This document shows, piece by piece, positions 1 through 9,939 of a stretch of DNA of 64,000 bases (position 1 is its first letter; each line of letters begins with the position of its first letter). The stretch lies in NCBI GenBank assembly GCA_017537365.1, contig JAFYKZ010000026.1, positions 124,001-188,000 of the forward strand, read 5' to 3'. The stretch comes from Clostridia bacterium. GTDB taxonomy: Bacteria; Bacillota; Clostridia; Oscillospirales; Acutalibacteraceae. The notes under the pieces are model-generated. The model ran no database searches. It worked only from the letters and a program-made list of their open reading frames with translations, and was not told where the DNA came from. Made by a program: the position numbers and the translations under genes.

Positions 1-101
1 GAAATAACAGTACCTGCGGCAGAAACATTAACTGCAAAAACAGAAGCAATTAATATGAATACTACAGATAATGTAATTAATGATTTTACCATTTTTTTCA
101 T
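1..101 (-). CDS. Secreted protein, N-terminal part only (cut by window edge)
   Basis: Reading the minus strand from an ATG at 101 gives about 33 residues before the window ends. They form a Sec signal peptide: MKKMVK, a hydrophobic core, then an AxA-like cleavage region (VSAAG). An AGAGG ribosome-binding site lies just upstream and overlaps the stop codon of the cell-wall hydrolase gene that precedes it by 12 bases, so the two are probably co-transcribed. The mature protein lies outside the window, so its function cannot be assigned. Confidence 0.7.
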   Translation of the reverse strand, partial: MKKMVKSLITLSVVFILIASVFAVNVSAAGTVI

Positions 102-113
102 GAATATACCTCT

Positions 114-1904
114 TTATTTAATAGTTTTAAGTCCTAAAAGATGAAGTCTGATATCAGCTAAATCGCGAATTGTTATACCTCCATCATCGTTAACATCTGC
201 GGCTTTTGACTTATCACCTGAAAGTTTTTTTAGTCCTAAAAGATGAAGTCTAATATCGGCTAAATCTCGAATGGTTATCGAGCCATCACCATTAGCATCA
301 CCTTTTTTAACGCTTACAGTCGGTGTACTTGGCGTAGATGGAGTAGAAGGTGTTGATGGAGTTACAGGTGCGTTACCTGTGCTTACAGTTAAGGTGCAAG
401 CCTTGGTTGCGTTAACATTAACCGTATAATCCATAATATAACCTGTTGCAGATTTAACCTTTAACTTAATTACGTTATTTCCTTTGTTAAGCGAATAACT
501 GCTAGCTCCCGCATAGGTAGCGCCGCTTACAGCTTTAACATAAACAGTTGCATTTTGAGAAACCTGCAAATTATAATTATATGTGAATTTATTAAATGTT
601 GGGGTTAAACCATCTATCTTTATGCTTTCAAAATAATAGTTATTAAGACTGCTATTTTGAACCGGCTTTTGAGCTGCGGAAGCTGGCATATCAGTAAATA
701 CAGGGATTTTAAAGCTTAAAGATAAATTCTTTTCGTTTTTATAAGTATCCGCCATATTAACACCCTTGTTTCGAGCATCGTGAACTGCCTGCGCAAATTG
801 ATGAATATAGCCGTCATTAACCTTTATATCAAAATCTTGATAATAATAGGTATCCTGACCTTTAGAAATGTAGTTTTTTGCTAAGAAATTAGCACCGCCT
901 ATAATGGATTTTTCTCTCGTATTCCAACCTTGAGCCTTAGCATAAGCAAGACCGTTTTTAATTACATCGGCATTAGTAGTTCCGCTTGCGTTAACATTGA
1001 AAAAATTATAATATCCTTCATATCCACTATAAGTTCCCGAAATCAAACTGGTATTACCGCTAGTTCCTTGTTCTTGAATAATTTTAGAAGCGATAATATA
1101 TGGATTAACTTTTGAAGCTGAAGCGGCAGACATAATAACATCAATATAGTTATGAGTTTTTCCGCTTTCGGTATAATTCCCTGCCAAGAAAGTACCCGAA
1201 ACAATTTTAGCTAAACCTTCTTTTGTTTGAAAGGTAGAATTATAGCTTTGCTCTAAAAACTGATAAATCTCGGTTGAATTTAAAAAATTTCTGGGGTCCA
1301 TATAAAAAGCAATAATCTCTCTTGAAGCATAAAACCAACTGCCGTTATTTGAAATCCACTTTCCTGAATTCCAATCATAACTACCCGGAGCCATAGTACG
1401 CCAAGAAATATATTTGCTGTCAACCTGCTTAAAAGGAGGAGATTCAAGATTAACTGCATCGGTAAAGGAATAAGCCACAGGGTCGGGCAAAAACTCCCAA
1501 TTAGGATATGCAGCATGCAAGGTTTTTAAAGCCGAATGATAACTCGAAGGAAAAGCTTTTAGCTTTTGCTCAAAAGAAGCATCTGTGTTATAAGTTACAA
1601 TTCTGATGTAATCAGAATCGTTAAAAATGTAACCCGTAATTTGTTTAGTACCGTTATGGTATGTAACTTTAAGCCAACCGTCCGACTGCTTATCTAAAAC
1701 AGTTACACTCGTATTAGAAATCTCTTCTATGATAGTAGTATTACTTTTATCGGAGGGGGTTGTTCTGACTCTAACATTAGTACCCTCAATAAATGCTGTT
1801 ACGATAGTTTCTGCATTAATATTAAAGTTAATATTAGAAAATGTACCTGTAAATATTAAAACGGAAATAATTAAAACCGATAATATTTTATAAAAATATT
1901 TCAT
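114..1904 (-). CDS. Secreted cell-wall glucosaminidase with SH3 and dockerin domains
   Basis: A 596-residue exported protein. The domains in order are: signal peptide (about 1-31); bacterial SH3-like domain (about 35-105); mannosyl-glycoprotein endo-beta-N-acetylglucosaminidase (GH73-like) domain (about 130-380); a cadherin-like beta-sandwich (about 420-500); a Pro/Ser/Thr linker of TPS repeats; and a C-terminal type I-like dockerin (533-592). The dockerin has two near-identical 34-residue calcium-loop repeats (GDANGDGS and ADVNDDGG, each followed by ITIRDLADIRLHLLG). It probably hydrolyses peptidoglycan glycan strands and docks to a cohesin on the cell surface. A consensus sigma-A promoter lies upstream. 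The architecture is seen directly; substrate and docking partner are inferred. Confidence 0.88.
   Translation of the reverse strand: MKYFYKILSVLIISVLIFTGTFSNINFNINAETIVTAFIEGTNVRVRTTPSDKSNTTIIEEISNTSVTVLDKQSDGWLKVTYHNGTKQITGYIFNDSDYIRIVTYNTDASFEQKLKAFPSSYHSALKTLHAAYPNWEFLPDPVAYSFTDAVNLESPPFKQVDSKYISWRTMAPGSYDWNSGKWISNNGSWFYASREIIAFYMDPRNFLNSTEIYQFLEQSYNSTFQTKEGLAKIVSGTFLAGNYTESGKTHNYIDVIMSAASASKVNPYIIASKIIQEQGTSGNTSLISGTYSGYEGYYNFFNVNASGTTNADVIKNGLAYAKAQGWNTREKSIIGGANFLAKNYISKGQDTYYYQDFDIKVNDGYIHQFAQAVHDARNKGVNMADTYKNEKNLSLSFKIPVFTDMPASAAQKPVQNSSLNNYYFESIKIDGLTPTFNKFTYNYNLQVSQNATVYVKAVSGATYAGASSYSLNKGNNVIKLKVKSATGYIMDYTVNVNATKACTLTVSTGNAPVTPSTPSTPSTPSTPTVSVKKGDANGDGSITIRDLADIRLHLLGLKKLSGDKSKAADVNDDGGITIRDLADIRLHLLGLKTIK
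131..278 (-). repeat. Tandem dockerin-repeat DNA duplication
   Basis: Two near-identical copies of about 46 bp (131-176 and 233-278), spaced 102 bp apart, encode the two dockerin calcium-binding helices. The few differences are mostly silent. This is a normal dockerin duplication and not a CRISPR or mobile repeat. Confidence 0.8.
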
Positions 1905-1946
1905 ATTTCATTCCTTTAATAAATTTCATATTATTTATACAAAAAC

Positions 1947-1975
1947 ATTATAACTTTTTTACTCAATTATGTCAA
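1947..1975 (-). promoter_or_regulatory. Consensus sigma-A promoter of the cell-wall hydrolase gene
   Basis: On the minus strand TTGACA (1970-1975) is separated by exactly 17 bases from TATAAT (1947-1952). This is a perfect match to the housekeeping consensus, about 45 bases before the ATG at 1904. AAAGGA provides the ribosome-binding site. Confidence 0.85.
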
Positions 1976-2020
1976 CCAAAATTCGACAAAATATAGTAGG
2001 AAATTTAAACCTCAATATGA

Positions 2021-2051
2021 AAAACACACCGCATTTTGTGCGGTGTGTTTT
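2021..2051 (-). terminator. Rho-independent terminator after the nicotinamidase-like gene
   Basis: A perfect 13-bp inverted repeat (AAAACACACCGCA and its complement) closes a 5-base loop, with T/A tracts at the stem base. It lies 14 bases beyond the stop at 2066 and upstream of the next promoter, so it separates the two transcripts. It could work in both directions. Confidence 0.85.
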
Positions 2052-2065
2052 AAATTGGCAATAAA

Positions 2066-2572
2066 TTAAATTATTTCAATTTGAACAGCTTTCATAGCTG
2101 CAAGCGCGGTATTATGACTTTCGTTGGTAACGCCCGCTGAACATTTACTATCAACTATAATTTTTGTTTCAGGAAAAGCCGCTTTTAAAATCATAGCATT
2201 TGATATAACGCAAATATCAGTGCAAAGACCGCAAAGCTCAATTTCCTCAATTTTATCGCCAAAACCTTTAAGAACTTCGGGCAAATTGATGCTTCCAAAA
2301 GTTTCTTTATCAATAATTGTTTGGGCGTATTCTTTCAATTCATCACAAATTTGCCATCCAGCAGTATCTTTAATGCAATGCTCAACAGGAAGCTTTATTC
2401 CCTCTTGAGTGTTTAAATAATCGGCGTAATGAGTATCTCTGGTGAAAATAACCTTGCCATCAAATGATTTAACTTTATCTAAAACATTTTGAACAATTGC
2501 CTTAGCTTGAACACTACCAAGACTTCCGGTTATAAAATCCACCTGCATATCAACAACGATTAAATATTTCAT
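2066..2572 (-). CDS. Isochorismatase-family cysteine hydrolase, nicotinamidase-like
   Basis: A 168-residue hydrolase of the isochorismatase/nicotinamidase fold. The Asp-Lys-Cys triad is visible as D8 (VVDMQ), K89 (DKETFGS) and C121 (CTDICV). A DTH pair and a downstream LPVEHC look like the metal ligands of nicotinamidases, which convert nicotinamide to nicotinate for NAD salvage. A TTG two codons earlier is open, but GGTGAG six bases before the ATG at 2572 decides the start. It is followed by a terminator and preceded closely by the DUF1015 gene. Family is sure; the exact substrate is inferred from the metal-site residues. Confidence 0.75.
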   Translation of the reverse strand: MKYLIVVDMQVDFITGSLGSVQAKAIVQNVLDKVKSFDGKVIFTRDTHYADYLNTQEGIKLPVEHCIKDTAGWQICDELKEYAQTIIDKETFGSINLPEVLKGFGDKIEEIELCGLCTDICVISNAMILKAAFPETKIIVDSKCSAGVTNESHNTALAAMKAVQIEII

Positions 2573-2597
2573 TTTCAACTCACCACTTGAAATAAAA

Positions 2598-3788
2598 TTA
2601 TTTAATTCTTCTACCCTCTAAATAGAAGCGTTTATCGTCAGCACAGCCCATAGAAAATGTTTTGCGAGGCAAAGAGCCATCTTGCGATACTGCAACAAAA
2701 AGCTCGCTCTTTTCCATACCGCTAAACAAAAATCCTAAGGTATTTTCCTTTTTAGATAATTCAAAAACAGAATTTTCGCCATGAATATAATCGATTTTAA
2801 TATCGGTATTTTTTATGTATTCATCCAAAAATGTTTGCAAGGTTGCAACGCAGAGTTTACCAGTAGGCTTAACCGAAATGGTTTTCTTATTATCGCCAAA
2901 AACACAAACAAATTCTTGCGCATCTTCGCCCTTGTAAATACCACCAAGAGTATCAACAAAATCCGAAATAACCTTTTCAGGTTTTACACCGAATAAAACG
3001 CGATAAATTGGCTCAAATTCCAAAGAAGAATCATGGATATTAACAACCTCTGCCAGCGCATATCTTGGGCCAAATCCATTAACATAACATTCCTTTGCAG
3101 AAGCTAAGGAATGATTACCGTCTCCAACTGCAAATAAAAGACCATCACTACTGTTATTAGATAAATCAGATAATGCATTTTGAACATCAACAACTGTGCT
3201 TTCGTTAAGCGCATATCCTTTAATTGAACCTGCGTTTTGCATTAGCTCAAAATCATATAAACAGTTAAAATTATTGGTTTTATCTGATAAAGGTTCTATG
3301 ACTGTTCGCTTCGGGTCATCAATTAAAAGCATAATATGAGGAAGCTCAATAGATGCATCCTTGCGGATATTAACGCGAGGTGGGATTCTATCTAAAACTG
3401 TTTGCTCGGTTGCTCTTATAAAGGTATCAGCACCTTTAACATAGCTATAATCCTCTAAATCAATAAGTCCTAATACACCTTTTCTGATTTTACCGTCCTT
3501 TTGGGTGCGTTCTATGTATACCATAGTATTATCATAAATATTAAAAACATCAGAATTTAAGTATTCAACCATTTTATTATTAACAGAGGCAATTTTTTCA
3601 CTATTATCTTCGCTTAAAAAAACCTCAGGTAGAATAATATTATAAGCAGAAGCCTTATTCCCTACGGTTTTTTCAACCTCTTTCCAATATTCAGGCTCAG
3701 AAGTATATTGGTCGCAAGCGATAACCGACCATTCTTTAAAATCAGACTTTGGAAGCAGAATATCGGCTGTTTGCAAATGTTTTTTCAT
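2598..3788 (-). CDS. DUF1015 (COG4198) family protein
   Basis: A 396-residue soluble protein with the DUF1015 hallmarks: an N-terminal WSVIACDQYTSEPEYW stretch, IPPRVNIRKDA near the middle and the DGNHSLASAK motif around residue 225. The family is widespread in Clostridia and often lies near serine or one-carbon genes, but has no firmly established activity that I know of. Here it sits 25 bases upstream of the nicotinamidase-like gene and probably shares its transcript. Length is normal for the family. No membrane segment is visible. Confidence 0.85.
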   Translation of the reverse strand: MKKHLQTADILLPKSDFKEWSVIACDQYTSEPEYWKEVEKTVGNKASAYNIILPEVFLSEDNSEKIASVNNKMVEYLNSDVFNIYDNTMVYIERTQKDGKIRKGVLGLIDLEDYSYVKGADTFIRATEQTVLDRIPPRVNIRKDASIELPHIMLLIDDPKRTVIEPLSDKTNNFNCLYDFELMQNAGSIKGYALNESTVVDVQNALSDLSNNSSDGLLFAVGDGNHSLASAKECYVNGFGPRYALAEVVNIHDSSLEFEPIYRVLFGVKPEKVISDFVDTLGGIYKGEDAQEFVCVFGDNKKTISVKPTGKLCVATLQTFLDEYIKNTDIKIDYIHGENSVFELSKKENTLGFLFSGMEKSELFVAVSQDGSLPRKTFSMGCADDKRFYLEGRRIK

Positions 3789-3807
3789 AAATTATCACTC
3801 CAAAACA

Positions 3808-3831
3808 GAAAGCGGATTATTCTCCGCTTTC
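3808..3831 (-). terminator. Terminator after the lipoprotein gene
   Basis: GAAAGCGGA and TCCGCTTTC form a 9-bp stem with a 6-base loop, directly beyond the stop codon at 3838. A short T-rich tail follows on the minus strand. Confidence 0.7.
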
Positions 3832-3837
3832 AAAAAA

Positions 3838-4581
3838 TTATTTATAATAAGAAAATTCAATAGAAGTTATAGAATCTTCTAAAGGATTTATATAAACTGT
3901 TATACCGTTTCGGCGGTCTTTTTTGGTTGCAAAGTAATCAAGATAATATGAATTATCGGAAACCTTATAGAAATGCGAGGGAGTTCCGAGAGTATCGATA
4001 ACATCGGTTATTGCCATTGAATTAGTTATTCCGCTAACATTGAATTCATTATAATTTTTATTATCTTTATAAAAATCATTGTTTATTAAGTATTTAACAA
4101 TATTACATTCACTGAGAGTTTTTGAAGAACGTGAAGAATTATAAAACCAAACAGTTAAAACAATGCCTTTTTCATTAATTATGGTTTCCTCAATGGTTTC
4201 ATAAGCAAAAACCAATGAATTTTCATCATAAGCATTTCCATCGTTTAATTTCCAACCTTTTTTCTTCAAATTAGAAAGTTTAGTTGGAACTTCCAGTTTT
4301 TCACCGTTTAAAACACCGTTAATTTCAAATTTTTTACCCAAATATATATCGGCATAATTTTCTTCATCAAAAAGACTAATATCGAAATATTTCGACATAA
4401 CCCTATCGGAAGACATAATCGGAGTGTCATCATGTTCTACGGTATCGAGTGTATTATCAAAATCGGTAGAAACTTCGCTTTTAACACCATAGTCATCATC
4501 CACCGGATTGCAAGCGGAAAACGATAAGCATAAAGCAAAAATCAAAGCAAAACTAACAAGTTTAAATTTCAAATTGCGCAC
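3838..4581 (-). CDS. Putative lipoprotein with BamE/SmpA-like C-terminal region
   Basis: 247 residues with a lipoprotein signal peptide ending in the lipobox LSFSAC (acylated Cys at 24), so the protein should be anchored to the outer face of the membrane. The C-terminal third (ITDVIDTLGTPSHF, a YYLDYF strand, ITVYINP) resembles the small two-strand unit of BamE/SmpA-like proteins, but this is only a pattern impression. The start is GTG; AAAGGA lies about 11 bases upstream and the nearby ATG is immediately followed by TAG. It is monocistronic, between its own promoter and terminator. Confidence 0.75.
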   Translation of the reverse strand: MRNLKFKLVSFALIFALCLSFSACNPVDDDYGVKSEVSTDFDNTLDTVEHDDTPIMSSDRVMSKYFDISLFDEENYADIYLGKKFEINGVLNGEKLEVPTKLSNLKKKGWKLNDGNAYDENSLVFAYETIEETIINEKGIVLTVWFYNSSRSSKTLSECNIVKYLINNDFYKDNKNYNEFNVSGITNSMAITDVIDTLGTPSHFYKVSDNSYYLDYFATKKDRRNGITVYINPLEDSITSIEFSYYK

Positions 4582-4621
4582 AGCCGCTACATTCCTTTCT
4601 AAAATAATTTATTTCATTATT

Positions 4622-4650
4622 ATTTTATATTTAAAAATTCAAAATGTCAA
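4622..4650 (-). promoter_or_regulatory. Sigma-A promoter of the lipoprotein gene
   Basis: On the minus strand TTGACA (4645-4650), a 17-base spacer and TAAAAT (4622-4627) lie about 40 bases before the GTG start. The -35 box and its left flank repeat the sequence found at 1970-1980. Confidence 0.75.
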
Positions 4651-4676
4651 CCAAAAAAAGCTTAAAAAATATAAAA

Positions 4677-5648
4677 TTATACAACATTTTCTCTTAAAAA
4701 CATCTTAACACCACAATATACATTCTTTTTATCTACCAAGCCGGACATTCCGTGATTAGCATCTTTAACAGTTATAAGTTTAACATTTCCGTTTTCAGCA
4801 GCATTATATACTTCTTTACTCATATAGCAAGGAACAAAAGAATCAGCTTCGCCGTGAATTAAAAGAACAGGCATTTTGGTTTTTTTAATAATATCAACGG
4901 TTGAAACTCCTTTGATTGAGAAATTACCCAGAATTTTGCAGTAAAAATTCAAAAACGGCAAAAAGATTTTTGCATTCAGGTTAAAAGCTTTTTTACCAAC
5001 TATTCTTATAATTTCTTCGGGCGAAGTAAAACCGCAATCTGCAATAACACATTTCACTTCGCTTCTTAAACTCTTTCTAAGCGATAGCAAAACGGTTGTA
5101 GCACCCATTGAAATTCCGCATAAAGCAATTTTCTTGCATTTGTATTTTTCGCTTATAAATGTAACCCAGGAATAAACATCTTTGCTTTCGTTTATACCAA
5201 AAGAAATTAGTCTACCCTCGCTTCTGCCGTGCGCACGCTGTTCACAAAGTAAAACATTATACCCTAACTCTGAATACATTTTAACCGAATAAGAGAAGTC
5301 TCTGGCGGGCAATGAACGGTATCCATGAAAAAGAATAATAGTTTTATCTGATTTAATATCATAATATCTTGCAGCTAATTTCAAACCGTCAAAACTAAGG
5401 GTATAAACCCAGTAGTGCGGACTGTTATTTATAAAATCAACGCCTGTTTTAAAGGTTTCAACATACTCTTTAAAAACTTCATTATCCTTATTATATACAT
5501 CTTCTAAATCAGGAATTCGCATTTTAACAAAGGTTATAAAGAAAAAATAAACTGTTAAACCGAAGAACACTAAAAACATCAAAGCAAAAATGATTAAAAT
5601 CAGTTTCAAAAAATCACCCTTAAAATTCAATAAAATTAATATTACCAA
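4677..5648 (-). CDS. Membrane-anchored alpha/beta hydrolase
   Basis: A 323-residue protein with one N-terminal membrane helix (about 15-38) and an alpha/beta-hydrolase domain. The HG oxyanion motif (LFHGYRSLPARDF), the nucleophile elbow GISMGA, an acid in HGEADSFVP and the catalytic His in DANHGM are all present. It resembles YqkD/FrsA-like serine hydrolases of Firmicutes; the substrate is unknown. The start is uncertain. The longest frame uses TTG at 5648 with no ribosome-binding site. A TTG at 5606, just after AAGGGTGA, would give 309 residues and a protein beginning MKLILIIF, which looks better. Confidence 0.82.
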   Translation of the reverse strand: MVILILLNFKGDFLKLILIIFALMFLVFFGLTVYFFFITFVKMRIPDLEDVYNKDNEVFKEYVETFKTGVDFINNSPHYWVYTLSFDGLKLAARYYDIKSDKTIILFHGYRSLPARDFSYSVKMYSELGYNVLLCEQRAHGRSEGRLISFGINESKDVYSWVTFISEKYKCKKIALCGISMGATTVLLSLRKSLRSEVKCVIADCGFTSPEEIIRIVGKKAFNLNAKIFLPFLNFYCKILGNFSIKGVSTVDIIKKTKMPVLLIHGEADSFVPCYMSKEVYNAAENGNVKLITVKDANHGMSGLVDKKNVYCGVKMFLRENVV

Positions 5649-5672
5649 ATCATAAGGGTTTTAAACAAAAAA

Positions 5673-5692
5673 TCGGGCGGAAAACCGCCCGA
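5673..5692 (-). terminator. Terminator of the nusB-to-tyrS operon
   Basis: TCGGGCGG and CCGCCCGA form an 8-bp GC-rich stem with an AAAA loop, followed on the minus strand by six T residues. It lies just past the tyrS stop codon at 5698. Confidence 0.92.
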
Positions 5693-5697
5693 AAATT

Positions 5698-6921
5698 TTA
5701 ATTTAGGATAAATTTATTATAAACTTTTTTGCCTTTTTTAAGGATAACTTCTTCGGCAAAGCTTTCAGCTGTAAGACTGTATGCGGGGTCGGTGATTTTT
5801 TCGCCGTTTATGCTAACACCGCCTTGTTGAACAAGTCTTCTGCCCTCTCCTTTGCTCGCAACAAGCTCTGCTTTAACCATCATATCCAAAATACCGATTT
5901 TACCGTCGGTCAAATCATTGGCAGTAAGCTCGGTAGTGGGCATATTTTCGTGCGAACCTGCACCTGCAAATACTGCTCTTGCAGTTTCCTGAGCTTTGGT
6001 TGCCTCTTCTTCGCCGTGTACCAATTTAGTAAGCTCAAACGCCAGAATTTCCTTAGCAGTATTAAGCTCTGCACCCTCCCAAGAGTCCATTTTATCAATT
6101 TCTTCAAGTGGCAAGAAGGTCAACATTCTGATGCATTTTAAAACATCGGCATCGCCAACATTTCTCCAATATTGATAAAATTCATAAGGAGAAGTTTTTT
6201 CGGGGTCTAGCCAAACAGCACCGCCAACGGTTTTACCCATCTTTTTACCTTCTGAATTTAGAAGTAAAGTAATTGTCATAGCAAATGCATCTTTTCCTAG
6301 CTTTTTGCGGATAAGCTCAGTTCCTCCGAGCATATTGCTCCATTGGTCGTCTCCGCCGAATTGCATATTACAACCATATTCTTTAAATAAATGATAGAAG
6401 TCATAGCTTTGCATAATCATATAGTTGAATTCTAAGAAAGAAAGACCTTTTTCCATTCTCTGCTTATAGCATTCAGCTCTTAACATATTGTTAACCGAGA
6501 AGCAAGCTCCAACCTCGCGTAGCAAGTCAACATAATTGAGTTTTAAAAGCCAGTCTGCATTATTAACCATTTGCGCCTTGCCTTCGCCAAATTCAATAAA
6601 ACGGCTCATTTGTTTTTTAAAGCAATCGCAGTTGTGCTGAATTTGCTCAGCAGTCATCATAGAGCGCATATCGGTTCTACCCGAAGGGTCTCCGATATGA
6701 CCTGTACCACCGCCGATTAAAGCGATAGGCTTGTTGCCTGCCATCTGCAAACGCTTCATAAGGCAAAGTGCCATAAAATGACCGACATGAAGACTATCGG
6801 CAGTTGGGTCAAAACCAATATAAAAAGTAGCTTTGCCGTTATTTATAAGTTCTTTGATTTCTTCCTCGTCTGTAACCTGAGCAATAAGACCACGGGCTAC
6901 TAATTCGTCATAAATTTGCAT
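5698..6921 (-). CDS. tyrS: Tyrosyl-tRNA synthetase
   Basis: A 407-residue class I aminoacyl-tRNA synthetase that charges tRNA-Tyr in the cytoplasm. Visible are the HIGH-type motif HVGH at 45-48 within [13 protein letters not shown], the KMSKS-type loop GKKMGKT followed by [16 protein letters not shown], and a C-terminal S4 RNA-binding domain ([18 protein letters not shown]). Its ribosome-binding site AGGAG lies in the end of recN and the stop of recN is 2 bases from its ATG, so it is translated as the last gene of the operon. No T-box leader is seen. Confidence 0.97.
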   Translation of the reverse strand: MQIYDELVARGLIAQVTDEEEIKELINNGKATFYIGFDPTADSLHVGHFMALCLMKRLQMAGNKPIALIGGGTGHIGDPSGRTDMRSMMTAEQIQHNCDCFKKQMSRFIEFGEGKAQMVNNADWLLKLNYVDLLREVGACFSVNNMLRAECYKQRMEKGLSFLEFNYMIMQSYDFYHLFKEYGCNMQFGGDDQWSNMLGGTELIRKKLGKDAFAMTITLLLNSEGKKMGKTVGGAVWLDPEKTSPYEFYQYWRNVGDADVLKCIRMLTFLPLEEIDKMDSWEGAELNTAKEILAFELTKLVHGEEEATKAQETARAVFAGAGSHENMPTTELTANDLTDGKIGILDMMVKAELVASKGEGRRLVQQGGVSINGEKITDPAYSLTAESFAEEVILKKGKKVYNKFILN

Positions 6922-6923
6922 TT

Positions 6924-8585
6924 TTATAAACTCCTATCTAATAATTCCTTAGCAGAATTATATAAATTCTCTGTAATTTCCGTACCCGACATTATGCGGG
7001 CTATTTCATTAATTTTTTCTTCAAAAGAAAGAGATTTTACCGCAGTATAGGTCCTACCGTCTTTACTGCTTTTTTCAATAAGCAAATGATTATCGCTTCT
7101 AGCCGCTATTTGCGCCAAATGAGTAACGCAAATAACCTGTTTGTTATCAGATACCCGTTTTAATTGGGTACCCACCTTATCGGCGGCGAAACCGCTGATG
7201 CCTGTATCAATTTCATCGAAAATCATAGTCGGTATACTGTCTTTATCCGAAAGAGCACTTTTGATTGCGAGCATAGTTCTTGAAAGTTCACCGCCCGAAG
7301 CTATTTTTGCAAGCGGTTTTAAAGTTTCGCCAACATTAGCAGAAATCAAAAATTCAACAATATCTCTGCCCTGTTTTGTATATCTTCCGTCTTTAATATC
7401 AACCTTAAAATTAACCGACGGCATATTAAGCTCTTTAAGTACATCGGTAACTTGATTTTCAAATCTGATAGCCGCATTTTTGCGAGTTTTTGAGAGCTTG
7501 TCCGCAAGCAAAATCAGTTTTTCTTTTGATTCTTCAAGCATAGCAGAAAGCTCGGCTATTTTACGGTCGGAAAAGGTGATTTCATCAAGCTCTTTCTCGG
7601 CATTTTCAAGAAAAGATAACATATCTTCTTCGGTATTACCGTATTTTATCATAAGCTTATATAATAAGTCAAGCCGTTCGTTGATACTATCAGCATTTAT
7701 ATTTTGAAGTTCGCCGTTTGAAAGACAACTTGCAACAAAATCAGCAACATCTTCGGTATCGCTTATAATATTATTGATTTTATTATAGTTTTCTTCAAAG
7801 CTACTACCTTTTAATAGAGATAACTGCTTAGAAACCGCTTTTAAAAGTGTTGTTATACCGTCCGTATTTTCATCGCCGTAAAGTAAAGAATTAGCGTTAT
7901 TTAAAGCTTTTAAAGTGTTTTCGGCATTTTCGGCAATTTCTAACTTCTTTTTTAAAGATTCGATTTCACCGATTTTAATATCCGCAGATTTGAGTTCGTT
8001 AATTTGGTATTTTAGAAGGTCAATTTTGCGTTCTTTTGCATCTTCATCGGTTTCAAGCTCTTGTAAAGAGCGTCTGATAGCGTTTAAATTTTTAAATTCT
8101 GAATAATAATCATTTTTTTCTTTATCATTTTCGGCAATAGCATCTAAAAATTCAAAATGATGCTCTGCATTTAATAGTCTTTGATTATCGTGCTGACCGT
8201 GAATATTTATAAGATAAGAGGAAACATCTTTTAAAACTGAAGCAGTAAAAGGTGCACCGTTTATTTTAATTAAACCTTTGCCGTTTAAACTAAGTCTTCT
8301 TGAAACTAAAATATTTCCATCTTCATCAGGATAAATATCAAACTCTTTAAGTTTGGAAACGGTTTTATCATTAAGCTCTCCAAAAAGCGCAGAAACTGAT
8401 GCCTCAGCGCATCCGGCTCTTATTAAATCCTTAGAGGTTCTCTCTCCTAAAACTGCGTTTATAGAGTCTATAACAATAGATTTACCCGCACCGGTTTCAC
8501 CCGTTAATACATTAAATCCGCTTTTAAATTCAATATCGGTTTGCTCAATAACCGCAATATTTTCAATATGTAAATATTTTAACAT
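6924..8585 (-). CDS. recN: DNA repair protein RecN
   Basis: A 553-residue SMC-like ATPase of double-strand-break repair. It has Walker A GETGAGKS at 29-36, the [13 protein letters not shown] motif, a coiled-coil-rich middle (about 150-380), the ABC signature ASGGELSR and Walker [13 protein letters not shown] near the C terminus. Length is normal. The place next to argR and nadK is the usual Firmicute order. Confidence 0.97.
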   Translation of the reverse strand: MLKYLHIENIAVIEQTDIEFKSGFNVLTGETGAGKSIVIDSINAVLGERTSKDLIRAGCAEASVSALFGELNDKTVSKLKEFDIYPDEDGNILVSRRLSLNGKGLIKINGAPFTASVLKDVSSYLINIHGQHDNQRLLNAEHHFEFLDAIAENDKEKNDYYSEFKNLNAIRRSLQELETDEDAKERKIDLLKYQINELKSADIKIGEIESLKKKLEIAENAENTLKALNNANSLLYGDENTDGITTLLKAVSKQLSLLKGSSFEENYNKINNIISDTEDVADFVASCLSNGELQNINADSINERLDLLYKLMIKYGNTEEDMLSFLENAEKELDEITFSDRKIAELSAMLEESKEKLILLADKLSKTRKNAAIRFENQVTDVLKELNMPSVNFKVDIKDGRYTKQGRDIVEFLISANVGETLKPLAKIASGGELSRTMLAIKSALSDKDSIPTMIFDEIDTGISGFAADKVGTQLKRVSDNKQVICVTHLAQIAARSDNHLLIEKSSKDGRTYTAVKSLSFEEKINEIARIMSGTEITENLYNSAKELLDRSL

Positions 8586-8601
8586 AAATTATCCGCCGTT
8601 A

Positions 8602-9054
8602 TTATAATAGTTTTCTTAAAGAATCGGTAAGCTGCTTAGAATGAGCTTCGCTTTCGGTTACAATTATAATGGTATCATCACCTGCAAGCGAGCCTATCAT
8701 CATATCACCATATAACTCGTCAACCGCTACACAAGCGCTCGAAGCCATACCGTTTTCGCATTTAATAACAACATTATTCATAGAATATTTAACCGTTTTA
8801 ACGGCTCCTGAAAACAAATTATGATATTTTGCATCAGAACTTTGCGAATTTTGAGTATTAAGATTAGATAAATATCGGTAATTACCGTTTTCATCTCTGC
8901 CTTTAACTAATTTTAATTCTCTTATATCTCTCGAAACGGTCGATTGAGTAACATTAAAGCCTAATGCTTCTAAACCGTTTTGCAAATCTTCCTGGGTTAA
9001 ACAAACTTTGTTTTTAATGAGTTCTAAGATTTTTTCTTGCCTTGCGCTCTTCAT
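8602..9054 (-). CDS. argR: Arginine repressor ArgR
   Basis: 150 residues from the ATG at 9054, which follows AGGAG by 8 bases. The 20 extra residues of the longer open frame lie inside nadK and look non-native. The N-terminal winged helix holds TQSTVSRDIRELKLVK, and the C-terminal oligomerisation domain carries the arginine-binding GDDT motif near residue 126. It represses arginine biosynthesis when arginine is present. Its ATG lies one base after the nadK stop codon. Confidence 0.94.
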   Translation of the reverse strand: MKSARQEKILELIKNKVCLTQEDLQNGLEALGFNVTQSTVSRDIRELKLVKGRDENGNYRYLSNLNTQNSQSSDAKYHNLFSGAVKTVKYSMNNVVIKCENGMASSACVAVDELYGDMMIGSLAGDDTIIIVTESEAHSKQLTDSLRKLL

Positions 9055-9055
9055 T

Positions 9056-9901
9056 TTACACGCTCCTGCCATCTTTAAATTTATAAGAAAGAGTTTTATA
9101 GAATGAACGCTCATTGAGTCTTATTAACTGAACGAATTTCGGTGAGCGTTTAACTGTAATCTCAGTATAAGGTTTAACAGCAATTGCTTTTCTACCGTCA
9201 ACCGTTAAATAAATATCGGTTTTCTTTTTAGAATAAGCTTTTAATTCGATTTCATTATCAGCGCCCAATAAAATCGGTTTTGCAGATAGAGAATGAGAAC
9301 ATATCGGTGTAATACAAAAGCTTTCGGTTAAGGGGTCGATTATAGGACCGCCTGCCGACATTGAGTATGCGGTTGAACCTGTTGGGGTTGAAATAATAAG
9401 ACCGTCTGCGCGGTAGTTAATAAAATCACCGCCAACACCAACCGAAACATCAATAATTCGCGAAATGAAACCGCTTGTTATTACCGCATCATTTAAAGCG
9501 GTGTATTCACCAATGATTTTGCCGTTCTCAGAAGCTGTAACCGAGAGCATCATTCGTTTTTCAACCGAATATTCATTCGTTTTTAGTTTATTTATTAAAT
9601 TCAATTCGTTTTGCTCTATGTTCGCCAGAAATCCCATTCTGCCCGCATTGATACCCAAAACAGGCTTATTGTCCTGAGCGGCGCGTTTAGCATAACGAAT
9701 AATAGTTCCGTCTCCACCGATTGTTATAATAATATCTGCGATTTTAAAAAGTTGGCTATCGGGAGCATGTTTAAAATCAGTACCCAAAATATTTTCGGGA
9801 AGATATGCTTCAATATTCATAGATTTTAATAATTTACCAAGTTTTTCAACAACCTCTGAAGAACCTCGTTTATCTAAATTAGGTATAACGGCAACAACCA
9901 T
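9056..9901 (-). CDS. nadK: NAD kinase
   Basis: 281 residues. It phosphorylates NAD to NADP. The GGDGT motif (62-66), NAGRMGFLANI and the conserved YRADGLIISTPTGSTAYSMSAGGP region are all present. It is translated just before argR (stop and start one base apart) within the nusB-tyrS operon. Confidence 0.96.
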   Translation of the reverse strand: MVVAVIPNLDKRGSSEVVEKLGKLLKSMNIEAYLPENILGTDFKHAPDSQLFKIADIIITIGGDGTIIRYAKRAAQDNKPVLGINAGRMGFLANIEQNELNLINKLKTNEYSVEKRMMLSVTASENGKIIGEYTALNDAVITSGFISRIIDVSVGVGGDFINYRADGLIISTPTGSTAYSMSAGGPIIDPLTESFCITPICSHSLSAKPILLGADNEIELKAYSKKKTDIYLTVDGRKAIAVKPYTEITVKRSPKFVQLIRLNERSFYKTLSYKFKDGRSV

Positions 9902-9939
9902 TTATTTCACCTCTTTACAATTTCAAAATACTTAACGAT

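Noticed and set aside
131..278. CRISPR-like direct repeats
   Set aside because: Only two copies, in frame, and they encode the dockerin duplication.
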